Source: Salminus brasiliensis (Eukaryota > Chordata > Actinopteri > Characiformes > Bryconidae). From it: a stretch of DNA of 64,000 nucleotides. Positions 40,471 to 53,421 of this stretch are shown here, piece by piece; positions within the stretch are counted from its first letter, which is position 1; each line of letters opens with the position of its first letter. Where the stretch lies: positions 10,058,081-10,122,080 of the forward strand of contig NC_132888.1 in the NCBI RefSeq assembly GCF_030463535.1. The letters run 5' to 3'. A model generated the notes under the pieces. That model was not told the DNA's origin and did not search any database. It saw nothing but the letters and a program-made list of their open reading frames with translations. The translations under genes and the position numbers were made by a program.

Positions 40471-41049
40471 CTATATATAATGCTATAGATTTTTAAAAAT
40501 AAATAATTACCTGCTAATACAGGTATCATTCAAATATTATAAACAAGATGTCCCCATTAATAAGAACACTATAGTTTTTATCCTACCAAAATTACGATGC
40601 CAAGATACTCTTCAGTGGAACATCCAACCAGACTCGTGATAAAGGCACAGGCTCACATGTAGTTCTGCCCATGTTCCAGATATCTCCATTTTGCGTTAAA
40701 TGTGTAATAATGCTATTCTCCACTCAAGAGAACAAGTACAAGCACACTTGCTATTGCAAAAGCTAGTAGAAAGCATTCCCTGAACAGTAGAGACTCTTAC
40801 CCCGGATAAACTATTTTTTAATACCCTTGATTTCAGAAAAGACAACAGCAGTTTTGGGGCACTGTTGTGTGAATGAACAGCTAAAGATGCACATACATGT
40901 CAAGCAAATGAGTAGGTGCAAATATGGATTCACGGTATCTGTCCTGTTTTGTTTTTTTTTATTCACAGGGTGAGTCTCTTGAGAAGCCTGCTGATTCTGA
41001 TCAAATGGAAAATATCTACTCTAATGTTGGCTGTGGTGTACAGTGGTAG
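34635..41049 (+). CDS. Single-V-domain Siglec-like membrane receptor with three YxN tail motifs, 269 aa
   Basis: Seven exons: 34635-34704, 34848-35216, 36847-36867, 37129-37237, 38081-38155, 39691-39775, 40969-41049; phases agree and the total is 810 nt. Residues 1-23 are signal-like (MHLQWIQVIYIFCMF). Residues 24-146 form a V-set domain with Siglec features: B-strand Cys47 paired not with an F-strand Cys but with E-strand Cys110 (NDCSLLI), and an arginine in strand F (YYLR128VE) where Siglecs bind sialic acid. Cys75 and Cys139 may form another bridge. N46, N87 and N100 are glycosylation sequons. The membrane segment is residues 163-185 (IVYISVPLILLAVVITMVVV), followed by RQRKR. The tail has YANF (Tyr202), YGNV (Tyr239) and YSNV (Tyr260), Grb2-type YxN sites; none has a proper ITIM -2 residue. 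Exon 3 is a 21-nt micro-exon. A CD33/CD22-like assignment is inferred; other fish V-set receptors remain possible. Confidence 0.82.
37541..37770 (+). mobile_element. tRNA-derived SINE (V-SINE type), near full length
   Basis: The head reads GGTGTGGCGCAACAGAT (A-box region) with a B box GGTTCGATTCC at 37609-37620. A body follows, then AAGTCGCTCTGGATGAGAGC and the tail TGTAAATGTAAATG. It lies in intron 4 of the plus-strand Siglec-like gene. Confidence 0.85.
38346..38597 (+). mobile_element. tRNA-derived SINE, second family
   Basis: Head GGTGGCTCAGAGGTTAGAGT, B box GGGTTCGATTCCCG at 38391-38404, then 'actgttgggcccttaagcaa' and, near the 3' end, 'cactaccacagatgggttaa'. Inverted truncated relatives lie at 4911-5025 and 56285-56417. 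It sits in intron 5 of the plus-strand Siglec-like gene. Confidence 0.85.
38599..38755. mobile_element. 157-bp MITE with 17-bp perfect terminal inverted repeats
   Basis: The left end CACTGTTAAAAGTATAA is the exact reverse complement of the right end TTATACTTTTAACAGTG. The interior is partly self-complementary ('cttaaggtg' against 'caccttaag'). It directly adjoins the SINE ending at 38597. Confidence 0.8.
38880..39025. repeat. Foldback-type dispersed repeat, second copy
   Basis: 'gaaactgtggaggaacctct' at the left and 'agaggttcttccacagtttc' at the right are inverted, as in the copy at 26640-26790. Confidence 0.65.
39030..39300 (+). pseudogene. Tc1/mariner transposase remnant
   Basis: The frame reads RGWEYYDLGCFTALGPKELV, close to the GGGSxMxWGCFxAxGxGxL block of Tc1-like transposases, followed by INSTLCQQIC. 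It has no start, no catalytic context and frame breaks on both sides. It lies in intron 5 of the Siglec-like gene. Confidence 0.65.
40000..40388 (+). repeat. Dispersed repeat, 'caaatcctcacagcaatgct' family, copy 2
   Basis: Begins 'ccaaatgtttgtggacaccc' and ends 'aaatcctcacagcaatgct', the same order of phrases as the 28.2-kb copy. It ends exactly at a long (TA)n tract. Confidence 0.75.
40387..40466. repeat. (TA)n microsatellite
   Basis: About 38 TA units in intron 6 of the plus-strand Siglec-like gene. Confidence 0.95.
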
Positions 41050-44000
41050 ACAATGGCCTAGGAGTGTTTTGGAAACTGAGGGGCTTAAACGTTAAAGTTT
41101 AACCAATGGTTTTGTTCAATGATAAATTAGGCAACCACTTTCATAAAAAAGGTTACATAAAAAATCCAATTAGTTGCAGTGAGCCATTTAAACCAATATT
41201 TTTGCAATGAAAATAGCTTTGACATTAATATCGACTTTTAAGTTATTTTGAGCAGCTGTTGAACTACTTATTTATTTTCTATAAGCAATTTAATTGTCCT
41301 ATCATTTAAGCAAACACATACCACTGCATGATAAACATGGGGTCGTAGGTTTGCATGTAGTGCATACATCCTACAGTGGTGCTGCATCTATAGAATAGCT
41401 GCATGCACCACACAGCAAGACAGAGTAACAATTACCACAACCCATTACAGCAATGTCCAGGTACTGTAAAAGACATCAGACACAAGATTATTACAACCTG
41501 ATTAGAAACAATACAACAACAACAACAATATCATGAAAACTGCAGATCTCAACAGATGCACTATGCTGTTTTAGGAATTCACTTTATTTGAAGCAAAGTA
41601 AAATCATTTGAGAAATGGATGAATGTAGAACTTTGTTAAAGCCCACTGAGCAGTTTTAAAGCACAGATACTGTATGTGTGAATGACCAGCATGTGTGAGC
41701 TGTAGCAGTCACACTGCTGCATTGGTCATGCCACACAAAACTTCTATGGCAGGTTAACACAAGCTCCAAAAAAAGAGTGTGAGATATCAGCAGTTTAAAT
41801 AAAACAGGCTTTATTCACAATCATCCTCTTATTCTTGAAAAAAAGAATCTCACATTTATATTATTATTTCCTATTTCATCGTTCCATCTCATTTTTACAC
41901 ATGAATTGGAGATCCTGGGTGCACATTTTACTTCAGCAAACAGGTAAAAAATGCAACTATTAAAAGTAAGGGACAAAATAAATCTATTTTAAAAGTGTCT
42001 AATTTACATGTGGCATATGACTGCCCCCCCTCCATAAAACATATAGTGTGCTTTTTAAGTTTACTTGAATTATTTCAAGTACTGTATATTTGTGGTACTG
42101 TATATTATTAGGGAGGACATTGTAATGCCAGTGTAAAGCCTTAACAAGGCAGTAGTTGGTAATAAACTGGCTGCTGATTACTAAGCAATACTTTCAATAG
42201 AGCAGCCAAAATGAAAAAAAAAACAAAACAAAAACAAAACTGGCTTCTAATAAATAAATTACTTAAATGGTAATGAGGTGGATAAAGCACTTTCCATGTG
42301 ATGCTTTTATTAAGCCAATTGTATTAATTGCATTATCATGTCAAAGTGGCTGCTAAATGCATTCATACACAGTAATAGTGTGAATTTAAGGACTGTGGCA
42401 CTTTCTATAAAATATACTTTATATGTTTTATGCAATATTCATTTAAACAGTGTGTGCTTTACAATATGCTTCAGTTTACACAGCTGTGCTCTCATAAAAA
42501 AATAAGATTGACCTCAAGAAAAAAGACAATCTGTATATTACACAAATAAAAACACACTAGAAAAGGCTAAATTCACTGAAGTTATTGCTTAATAATGTAG
42601 TAATGAGCAGCAGTCTGACAAATGGCTTGTTAAGGCTTAACACAAGCTGTGTAATGTCTCTCTATACTAAAGTGCCGCCATGTGTTAAATTATAATTTTT
42701 ATTATTAGGGTGTTTAGTTCCTTGTTTTCTGTTGTTCTTATGTTCTTTCTTTATTAGTTGTTTCTTTCTCTGTGATGCACGTTAAGTGTATTTACATTTT
42801 AATGTATGCAAGGGGTAAATAAATAAATGTGTTCTTATTATTATGAGAGCTAAAGCTCGACACATTGGTAGTTTCTGGAGATGAAACTGTTGAAGATGAA
42901 CTGTTTGACACAAGTTTCACTTAAGGGCTGTATTATGTGGCCACTTCTGCTTTTTGATTCCTGACTTTGCACTTACCTCCCATAGGCGTTAAAAACAACC
43001 ATTTTGTTGTTTTCTGTAGTGTGATATTACACAACCATCCACCTGTGATCTGTCAGGGGCATTCAGGGCCTAAAGAATTTTTTAGTTAGTAGGATTCTTT
43101 AGTGAGCAGGCTAGATTATCCAGCAGAAACATCCACAGTATTTCCATTTGTTGGACAAGGTAACAGAAATCCAGCTTTTTTAAATAGGATGAATTGCCCC
43201 AATTCCCTAAGCTTTATTTAACGTAGATCTTCCTCATATCAATGTGTGTTCAAAATCACATGATTTCTCAAATGTCTAATCTTAGATTAGGGTGGGTCAA
43301 ACTTTAAACAGGAAGGAAACCATGTGAATATGATCAAAATGTCAGTGAGTTTAGACAAAATTATTGTTAATGGTACAAATGAAACAATCCTACTAGTTTT
43401 TGTCAGAGGATTAAATTGTTTAGCAAAAATATTATAATTTGGTCTAAATATACAAAACAAAAAAATGTTATTTCAGTCAAATACTCTCTTCGGGAATATC
43501 ACCTTAGGAAATATGTTTGAAAAAGTATAATGGCCTAATGTGGGACAGTTATACTTGTACTTGAGTCAACAATGAGTGGAGGGAGTATGGATTGTGCTAT
43601 AACAGCAATATTTAAGTTATAACAACTATTACAACATGGTTTTAGCATTCTGATGTCTTATACATAATCCTGATGGTCACACATAAGTCTTGATTCTTTA
43701 AAAAAGCAACAGAGGAAGGAATAAAAAATTGTATCTTTTAATGGAAGTACAAAAACTCAGATAAGTTCATTCAGTCAATGTAACACAGTTGAATAAATTT
43801 ACGTTAACTCAAAACATGCCAAAGACTTTGATTTTACACTGGACTGAGTGTATATCTCAAATATTCATTTTGGAGTTTTTTGGTCTAATCAGCTTGGGTG
43901 ATCCCACATTTCTTTAGTATTTAAGTTATGTTAACTTATTATTTCAATTATTTCATTGCAGTTAAGTGCAAGTGCAGTTAAGTTGTACAGTGTGGATAAT

Positions 44001-44680
44001 ATCCAAAATATTGACTTTACTAACACTCTTGTTGCTAAATACAATCAAATCCTCACAGCAATTATCCAAAATCTAGACACTCCAACAAAAACAGGATAAA
44101 CTGTCTAATAAATAAATGATCTTTTTCAACCGAACTCATCACACCATATTGCCATGCCATTTTTATATTGAATCATGTTAATAAAAATAGAAATGATGTG
44201 TTAACCAAATCAAATACATGAACAATATAGCATATATGTGCTGCAATGGCATTACATGCATTTGAGGCCTAATATTCTTAAATTTCTCACCCATCCTCTT
44301 CAGATGTTTGGCATTACACCAAAAGAAACTACAATTTTCTGAGGCTTGGTGTTTTGCTGCTGTACACAACTGATTCACCTATTTTACAGGTACTTTAAAA
44401 TTACAGCTTTAAAGGCTATTTTGAAGATTAGATAATGTATACAATATAAACCACCAGTGTAATCCATTCAGCAACTGGTGTATAGAGATCACATATGTAC
44501 AGTGGTCTAAAAATATATGTATTTACTATTGAAGGTGGCAGAGACGATTGTTTGAAACCCCATTCATTTCTGCCATTAAACATCCAGTGCAAATATGGGC
44601 ATAACACACACTACAGAATCATGCACAACTTCAGTGGTCTATAGCTGGACATATCTCATTGGAAATGACATGGTGGCATT
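41050..44680. other. Gene-free stretch between convergent Siglec-like genes
   Basis: This is the space between the two stop codons. It contains an AATAAA at 41798-41803 that could serve the plus-strand gene (a 3' UTR of about 0.75 kb), a partial dispersed repeat at 43990-44110 and otherwise AT-rich sequence in which I see no exon. Confidence 0.55.
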
Positions 44681-47600
44681 TCATACATTGGCATATGTAG
44701 CGTCATCATCAGGTTCTTCAAATGTGTATGGATAGTTGTCATCTTCAAGCTGCAAGGGTAGAAAAAGTTATTATAGATTTATTACATTACAGTTAATGAT
44801 GTGATACACCAAACTTCCTGACCAGACCAGAACCTTTTAATATATACATCTATTTCTAATACTATTCTAATAATTATGAATACCTGTTGCACTACACGGG
44901 GTCCAGGTAGTGTAGTCCCAATAAAAGCTCAAATCATTTAAGCCCAGTGTTTCTGCCATGGTTGAGATTGATTAAGCATCCAAACAGACTCAGTTCATTT
45001 ACAGACATTCAGAAAGTTACGGGGTTCAATGGTTGCGTCTCAAATCTAAATAATGGCAGTTTGTATAGTATAGTATTCTTTCTGATGAGTCCTTCTCAGG
45101 TAGCTTTAATAGGTGTTATTATGAGTGGAATGCTCATGAAAGGTACATGCATTTGTTTGTAAACACAGTAAGGTTGGCTTGTAATAAAATACATAGTTCT
45201 ATACATCAATGGTTATTTTAAAATGTACTTTAGAAACATAGAGTAGTTTGGGACAAACACATGTTACATTTTCTCTTGACTATTGCAAATGTCAGGTTAT
45301 TCTTTGCACATTTTTATAAAATATTACTGATAATTTTCATAAAAGCAAAAAGCAATGTGGTGCTCTTACCCCCATGTTGCCGTACACATGCTGACCTTCA
45401 TCGTAGGTTGAATAGGCATCACATTTCCTGCAAATGAAAAAAAAGAAATTGGTAGCATTCCCATTTAATACTGGTGGTATAACATCTTTGCTATTATTTT
45501 TTTTTCTTTGCTATTATGAGCATCAAAAAACATAAGCATAACAATATTAGAAAATATAAACAGTAACTCCACAAATACCTTTCTGAGCCAGGCCTGGTCA
45601 CGTCCATTTCAGTCTTCGTGTGTGTTACAGGCTGCTCTGCTCTGCTGCTTACACTTACACAAGAAGAACAGTTTTCAGCCTCTTTTACACCTTTTACAGC
45701 GTTTATGAATGAAGAGTATGGTACATAGTATGTAAAACTTGGACTTGAAAATCGTATAAAATGGGCAGTAAGTGATTATTTACCATAACTAATATCATTA
45801 TTATTTATAATATTATTTAAGTATTAACAGGTGTTTTTGTTTAAACACTAATATTAATCTTAGAAATAACATTACCACAAAAAGCTGTGGTTTGACATCA
45901 CTGTGTTCATTACAACATCTTCAAAGTTCTCCTCATGGGAGTTTAGTATTGTTTATAGTTATCCAATTATTCAAACACCTGGTTTAGTCAATCAGTGCTT
46001 GATGGTGTTAAATCAGGTGAGCTGGTTATGGAATTGAAATCCATGCACTGGCGGGGAGCGTCCAGGAGAAATCTGGAACCAGGCATAGTTCTTCACACTA
46101 GCTGACAGGATCTCTACTACGTTCTTCCAAAGGAGAAGTTCTTATTTCTTAGTTGATGTTTGTTACTCTTTACTACTTGCTTGCAAAAACACTCTAATTC
46201 CTGAGATGAATTGCGTGTCTACATCCCTGAATTGTCTGCACAGTACTATAGTTCCTTAAGGAAAACATTCTTACCAGCTTCTTTTCACCATCCATACTGT
46301 GAGGCCAATGACGATCCCAAGAAATACTGAGACAGCGACTGCAGTGTAAATAAGCTTGTCTGCAAAAGGATAACAACTGCTGAACATTATCAAACTGGGT
46401 GCTTGGGACTTGACATTCTACTTTAAGACGTTTTAGGGCATTTCAGACTATAGTGTGCGATTTGCAGTCTCACCACTGTGAGGCACTCGTAAAGTCATGG
46501 TAGAATGCCCCTGGCTGTTATTGGCAAAGCAGTGCACAGTGTCTGAGTGTAGCGCTCCCTGTAGAGTTACAACGGAAAGAGAGCCGTGCTTCTCTGTGTT
46601 GGAGCTGTGGAGCACTTTGGTCTGGTCTGAACCCCACCACTTGATGTCGCTGCTGGGGTTGGAATCTACCATGCACAAACACGTCACTGTGGAGAACTCA
46701 GATGTACAGGAGGAGCCAGCTTTGATATCAGGAGGATCTGGGCAGAATTAAAGAATAAAAATGTAAAATAATAAAGATGTAATAAAATGTTATTATTCAG
46801 CCTGTAATGTCAAGTTGGCAGTTTATCATCCAACACCTACCATCCATGGACCAAGTTATCTGTCACACCACATAGCCTATATCTGCATTGTGTATTTGTA
46901 CAGTGGATGACTGTAGCCAATGTGTTGCTGCACACACTTTAAGTTTTACTGGTGTTTTGAGATGCCATTGTCAAAGTAATGCCCTTCAGTATTTTACCTA
47001 CTCTAACTCTGGAAGTGTGTAAAGAAATGCTTCTGTTGAGTTAACTATTTATCTGAGGTCAACATTATTATTTTTCAAATAAACATTAAGGATGATTGAT
47101 CATTTATTTTTGATAATTTAGTCATTTTAGCCTATTAACTCATTGGACTAATTAAACAAAATAATTACTAAATGGACTTGGGACCTCCTAAAATTGCATC
47201 TTCACCCAATGGCCACCATATTAGTACAGTTCTAGACTTAAGGAATAAATGTGCTACAAAGTGTTCTGTGAGCGATGCCATATAAAAAACACTTAAAGAA
47301 CCTTTGCTTGATGTAAAGGTTCTTCACCAATTTAGAAGTTCTTCACATCCCTCAAACCTCTAAACCTCTTTAACATCTAAAAAAGGTCATTAGCCCGCCG
47401 GTGGGCCAAAAGTGTTATTACCCGCTTCTCTTACCAAAGAATAGCCAGTTGGTAAAGAGGTCCCTGTAGTTACTGAACAACAATACACCTTAATGTGTAA
47501 TAAGCCTTGGAGTGTTAAGGGGTCCAGGAGCCAAAAATGGTTCTTCTAAAGCATTTGTAACATGTTTAGAACAGCAGTGACACCTACAGGCAGTAGGTGT

Positions 47601-48259
47601 GCTGGTACAAATGCATTAGACACAGCAGAGTTGTTAGGGGTTTTAAACATCTCAGTGTGACTTTTGAGGAACGTCCACCATTCAAAATAATCAGCCAATG
47701 AAGATCTTGTGGTCAGAAAATGACCACTGATGAAGTAATAATGGAAGATAGACTCAGTAAAGGCTCATTTATACTTCCGTTACATATGAAAATGAACATA
47801 CGTTATTGCAATACGTCATTCATTGTGAGAAAATTAGGATGTTGCCCTCTGTACACTGAGAGACGTGGCAGGGGAGCTGTGTAGATGATGTCTGCCGCTT
47901 GAGCTGCGGTGTTCCAATTTTAAACCTGCAGTAGAATTTTTGGCACCCCCTTGTGTAAAAGAAAGGCCCACATGAGAACATTGACCTGACCTCCCCTAAG
48001 CAGAAAAGTGTTCCCATGCTGCAAGATATAGAGTTGCATGGTTCTGTACCACATGTCAGCGTTTGTATCAAATAAAAAAATGGTTACATCAATAAGTTAA
48101 TTGTACGTAACCCATGTAAATCATGCCTATGAATGTTTTTGTGTAATCACACATTTTTATTGTGAATTTTTTTCCACCATGTGAAATGTTTTTTTTATTT
48201 ACATGTTTTTTTCTCCTGTAAGGAAGTTGCTTTTATGCTGGTAATATTCATTATTTGTG

Positions 48260-48291
<32 letters not shown>

Positions 48292-51200
48292 TTGTGTGTT
48301 TTTCTTGTTGGCAGTGTGCAGTCCTGTTACTGGCCAACATGGTACAACATTTGGGGCTCCTCCTCCTGTTCAGTCCAACCCGGCAATGTGTTAGCTTGAT
48401 AGCTTTGTTACGCTTGAAACATATAAATCTATCACACGCCCCAAACTTTTGGGGAAAAATAGGTGGTAAGCACGCTCTTCTCCTGTTGTTTAAAAGGAAG
48501 TTGGAAGTCCACATTTAGTGGATTTTTGTTTGCTGTTAGATGTTTTGTTTGTTATTTTGTTCGTTTGCTCACCTATAAAGTTACATTTCCTCCCATAATG
48601 AACAATAAATTTATACTGGATCATGCTTTATCATATACTGCAGTCTGTTTCTGTTAGTCTGTTATGACTAGAACCTAGGGTCCTGACAGAGTGTATAAAG
48701 TATTTTAAAACCACAAATTAAAAGTATTAAAAAAAAGTGTTCACTACCCAAATGATGTTTGTCCTTTGATTTATGAAGTAGTGAGATGAAGGGCTACAGT
48801 CAGTATTTAGAAACATACAAAATTAATCTACATGTTTTTGGTTTTTTTTTGTTTGGGTTTGGGATTTTTCCCTTTTTCTTCCACATTTGGTGCTGCCAAT
48901 TATCTCACCTGTTAGTAGCTCACCCTTTGCATTAGACCCACTGAGCCACTCGGAGCCCCATGGTAGGTGTTTCTGATAAAATGGTGAATGAGTGTAGCTA
49001 TAAGATAAGTGTGATGTATAAGCTGACAGCTCACTGTGTACAGGATTAAATGTCTTTAACCCCTAATACTCCAATGCTTATTACACAAGGTTACAAGGTG
49101 TATTATTCAGTAACTTCAGTCCACTACAAAATAGGATTTTTTAAGAGGTTAATAAATGTAATATTTGGTGAGCAGGTAATAACAGGAATATATTTTAAAT
49201 CAGTGACGGTTTACTCACATACTACATTGAGCTGTATTAGACTGGAGCTGGCTCGTCCCTCTGTGTTAGCAGCTGTGCAGTAAAGAGACTCAAAGTGTCT
49301 GCTCACACTCTTTATTGTGTAGTTGCGTCCTTCTGATAGTACCGACCCATTCTTTGTCAGCCACTGGTAGGCTTGGGCAACAGGGTTGCTGTTACTGGAG
49401 CAGGTCAGTTCCACAGAGCTCCCCTCTTCTACTGTAGATCTGGAGATCACCTCAACATTGACTGGGGGATCTATAGGGAACACAGGGCACATCATTAGTC
49501 ACTATAATAATGTACGTCATCAGTTGGCATTAGACATGCACTTTCAAAGACACTAAATCAACCTACAAGTTGATACAGGATGCCTGCTTTACTATGATAC
49601 CTAAATAGAAAAATATCCAGCAACATTTCAGGAATGCAAATGAGAGGTTTAAAATTCTAGATTTATTAACTATGCATTTTGTTATTCACTGTGGCCTCTA
49701 TTCGCACATTATTAGAGATCTGTCCCATAAACATCAATAATAATTGCATTATTAGTTGTAATAATCCACAATAAGTTCTTGGTTACCACCCTGTTATGCA
49801 AATGATTGAGCATTAATTATGTCTTAAATGCACATGTTATTATGGTGTGACTGACAGCAGATTTCCATCACAACGTTTCCATATTTAAATGTGAGCTTAA
49901 GCCCATCACTAAATTAACTAAATATTAAGTACTAAGTGTTTAATCAGTTAGTTTGCATCGCAAATTCAGTGTCTATTCATGATAGTATGCTTGAAAACTA
50001 TAATCATCATTCTTAAAACATAATATCTCAATTTATCAGCATTGGTTGCTAATAAAGGGTTGAGACTAGCATCTGTCTGGCTTGTTTGTTGTGTAATGGA
50101 CATTTAAGGTGCTATAGGTTGTAGTCATCAGTAATTAGAGACTAAACAGAATTAAAAAATATGCATAACAGGGTGGTAGCAAAGTGTTTGTTGTGCATAT
50201 ATTGTGCAGATCTCTAATAATGTACTAATAAAGATCATACTGAATAAAGCTTAGTGCATAGTGAATGAGGGATTTACAAATGTCTAATTAAGGCTTTATA
50301 AAGCAACAGAGAACACCCTTTGTGTTCCTGGAAATAAAGCGTTACTATTTTCACATGGTGGTTTTATCTAAAGAACTGAAAACTGCCAAACATCTGCGAG
50401 CCTAACTTAGAGGTGGTGAGTATTTATTGGACAGAACCCTCAATAGGCCTCCCCTCAACACTGCAACTGTTTCATGCCAACTGCCATATTGGGCAGATGT
50501 GCCCAACATATGTTTATGGTTTTGTTGGTAAAATATTTTATAATGCTCTGTTGCTGAGATGCCCAGTGTGTGGTGGATTTGACAGACTATGATACATATG
50601 CAGACCAAACTCCAGCAACCAGAGTCACAGCAACATTGCTTTTTACAGTGTAAAGACAGCTATAGTTTAAAGGATGCACTTTTGACTTACATCTGACATT
50701 GAGAGTTTTGATGCTGCTCACTTTCTTCCCTCCTGTAAACTCCGCTGTGCATTTGAGGATCTTGTTGTGGTCCAGTTTGGTGGGGGTAAAGCTAAGAAAT
50801 GATATTAACTTCCACTGATCATTGTGTTCCTTCTCTGATTGGGTGCTAATTGTCCCTTGGTGATTCCAGGTGAGACGGGGAGGATCGGAAGGACAGGAGT
50901 GGAAAATAAAACAGGTAACGGTCACTTTTTTTCCTGACTTCATTTCTTCGTCCACAGAAATTATAGGTGGATCTGGAGAATCTAAAATTGCATGAAAGAA
51001 ATGTTGTTGATAACACCTGGCAAAATCATGCACTATAACAACAACTAATAGTCGACTAAAATCAATGACTGAATTTGTTGGCAACTACTTTTATAGTAGA
51101 TTAATTGGTGGCCTTATCATGCATGTTTTTTTTAAAAAACTAACTAGGAACCGTTCAGGACACACATGAACTGTACAGTTTTACTGCTGCTGTTACTTTG

Positions 51201-53287
51201 TACAGTAATAATCCCCCCAATCTGGATACAGAGCTGCAGTGAAAACATACAGACTGAGCAGCTGTCTGTCACATGGACGGAGTGGGTGGATAAAACTGTT
51301 ACAGCCACACATTTGCACTCTGTCCCATATGGACACGGGCTCAGTGTAAACTAAGAAGAGAAGTTATAAATGAGGAGACCAGACGTATGAGTGGGAATTC
51401 TCAAAAGGCTTAATGTGGTGTCTAATTATGAATAAAGTCCCACCCTTCAACATAAAGAGCCACTCGTAATTAGCCTGCTGGGTATGAGTAGAGTCAGGTC
51501 AAGGATTTTTTGACACCAGAGCATGTAAAAATAAAGTCACTAATACAAACAAATCAGTAACACAAAATACTTATAAACTGAAAGCTACAACTACTGTCTC
51601 ACATTTGTCTCCATTTTTTCTTTATCTGAAACTTTTTATTGCTGCTACTTTACACATCTTTGGTTTTAAATTTGTAAATCTTGTGTCTCACCTTTTGATA
51701 TTTATACATTTTGATAGACAGATTGTAGAATCTGGCAGTAATCTTTACATTGTGTCATACATTTTATAATGAATGGGCCAACAAAAAATGCTCCAAAAGG
51801 ACTTTACACTGACTTCCATTGAAAGTTAAGAAGGTTTTATACAGGAGATTTTTGCATGACAGTGACGATATGTTAACACTCAGGATCAAAAATAAATGCA
51901 CCCACCTTTCACTGTTACAGAGACTTTATGATTTAGGAAGGAGTATTTGTCGAAGCCATCTATCTCAATTCGGAAGATGAAGGGCCCTTTATCACCATGC
52001 CTTAAAGGATTGATTTTGAGTGAGCAGTTTCTCTGTTTTAAGTCACCCACGCTAGTACGGTGCTGGAATGCAGTGCTGATCTGGGACACCTCTGAGTGGT
52101 AGACTTTCTCATTAGAATCTGTGAACCAGATCCCTTTGTGGACAGAGGACATCTTAGTTGAACCAGGGTAGCTGTACTGGCAAGAAATGTCCAAACACGA
52201 GCCTTCCAGGCCAACTACTGAGGGAGACAGCCCTATATTCCATGAGTCACTGGCACATGCTGAAATGACAAAAAAATGCAAAAAAAAAGAGGTAAGTTGT
52301 TCATTGTTTCCATGTGTGTTTGTGTGAATGTGTGACTGTGACAAGGCAAGCCAGTAATCACCAGGTGCCTTTAGTCTCATGTATGAAATATAGCTTTAAT
52401 TAGCTGTAATAGATCCAGATATGCATGCTAGATCCAGAAAAAATAACGACTGTAATTGTCTTATCTGCAGATTTACATAAACATAAAGGTGCTTTAAATG
52501 GTTCTTTGGGGGATGCCACAGAGGAATCAAATCAAATCCAATCAAATTTATTTATACAGCGCTTTTTACAACCGGTGTTGTCACAGTAATCAGTAATTAG
52601 TAAAACGAACCACTTTCGGTTCAGTAAAAAACACATCTGTAATAGACTTGTGTAAGTGAGAGCAATCTGTATTAAAAACATGGGTCTTTATGATACCATG
52701 GCAACATTTCCAAAAACATCTTTTTACTGAATCTGTTTTGATCTATTATTTTATTTATTTCTTTGTAACCTACTGATCTGTTGAAACCTGCCATTAATGA
52801 CGGTTAATGTCCTGTTAATGAAAATGTATGACTTATTTCTTTGCTGTTCTGTTGCAAAGAAATAAGTGGCAGGTATTTGTGGGAGTAATGGGAAATCCTT
52901 TCCACTGCTCCCACTTCTGTGCCGCAATACCAAAGAATCAGGTATGGTGATGAAGAAGTCAACTGCTACACCTCTTTCCTCATAAAGCATATTATTACAA
53001 GAAGTGAAAAAAGACTTTGTTTTGAACATTATAACACACAGAACTTAAACTGAACTGAAGTTACAGCCAGTCTCACAAAGGTGTTTATGGAAGTGATTAT
53101 ATGTATAAATGATTAAATGTAATTTAATGGACTGTACTATTGTTGTCTGACAGGCACACATGACAGAAGCAAAGTCTTAGAATATTAGTAAATTACAGTA
53201 GGGCCTGTGAAAGGCAACCAGAGTTATGATTCAAATGATTTGCTATAATTTTCTCATTTTTAAGGTTAATGTTAATTGAGAAGTTGC

Positions 53288-53321
<34 letters not shown>

Positions 53322-53421
53322 GTATGACTAGATCCCCATAAACATTTAGCATACACATTTTCCTTTACCTACCTTTGAGCCAAAGGCAGCAGATGCACAA
53401 ACACCACCAGAAAAATGACAT
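44681..53421 (-). CDS. CD22/sialoadhesin-like Siglec, four Ig domains, 495 aa
   Basis: Nine exons on the minus strand: 53421-53373, 52259-51906, 50981-50691, 49470-49219, 46737-46474, 46359-46275, 45644-45579, 45427-45370, 44749-44681; total 1488 nt in consistent phase. A signal peptide (MSFFWWCLCICCLWLK) precedes a V-set domain (17-134). That domain has Siglec hallmarks: paired cysteines CLDISC (38, 43), E-strand Cys95, and Arg113 in FIFRIE, the sialic-acid-binding position. Domain 2 (135-231) has the partner cysteine in HSCP (Cys164) for the V-to-C2 bridge. Domains 3 and 4 (232-315, 316-403) each open with a YPP motif. The membrane helix is about 409-427 and the tail holds YGNM (Tyr469) and YANV (Tyr492). 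The acceptor of exon 7 is the least certain: three nearby AGs keep frame, and I chose the one after the pyrimidine run. The protein probably binds sialylated glycans on leukocytes and signals through its tail; exact orthology (CD22, MAG, SIGLEC1) is not resolved. Confidence 0.87.
47395..47520 (+). repeat. Dispersed repeat, copy 2 (family of 7.1 kb)
   Basis: 'gtccctgtagttactgaaca' and 'caccttaatgtgtaataagc' match the 7075-7200 copy and, inverted, the text at 49055-49150. It lies in the intron between Ig domains 3 and 4 of the Siglec gene. Confidence 0.6.
48261..48288. repeat. (CTG)n trinucleotide repeat
   Basis: About nine CTG units (CAG on the transcribed strand) in the intron between Siglec Ig domains 3 and 4. 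Confidence 0.9.
51690..51880 (-). repeat. Member of the ~200-bp dispersed family, reverse copy
   Basis: 'actgacttccattgaaagtt' and 'gaatgggccaac' are the complements of the phrases in the copies near 9.6, 31.6 and 34.2 kb. It sits directly downstream (minus sense) of the Siglec V-domain exon. Confidence 0.7.
53289..53321. repeat. (AAT)n microsatellite
   Basis: Eleven AAT units about 55 bp downstream (minus sense) of the Siglec signal-peptide exon. Confidence 0.9.

Noticed and set aside
47820-48071. 83-codon minus-strand frame inside a Siglec intron, with cysteines
   Set aside because: No splice sites in phase with neighbouring Ig exons and no Ig motif; the flanks look like interspersed repeat.
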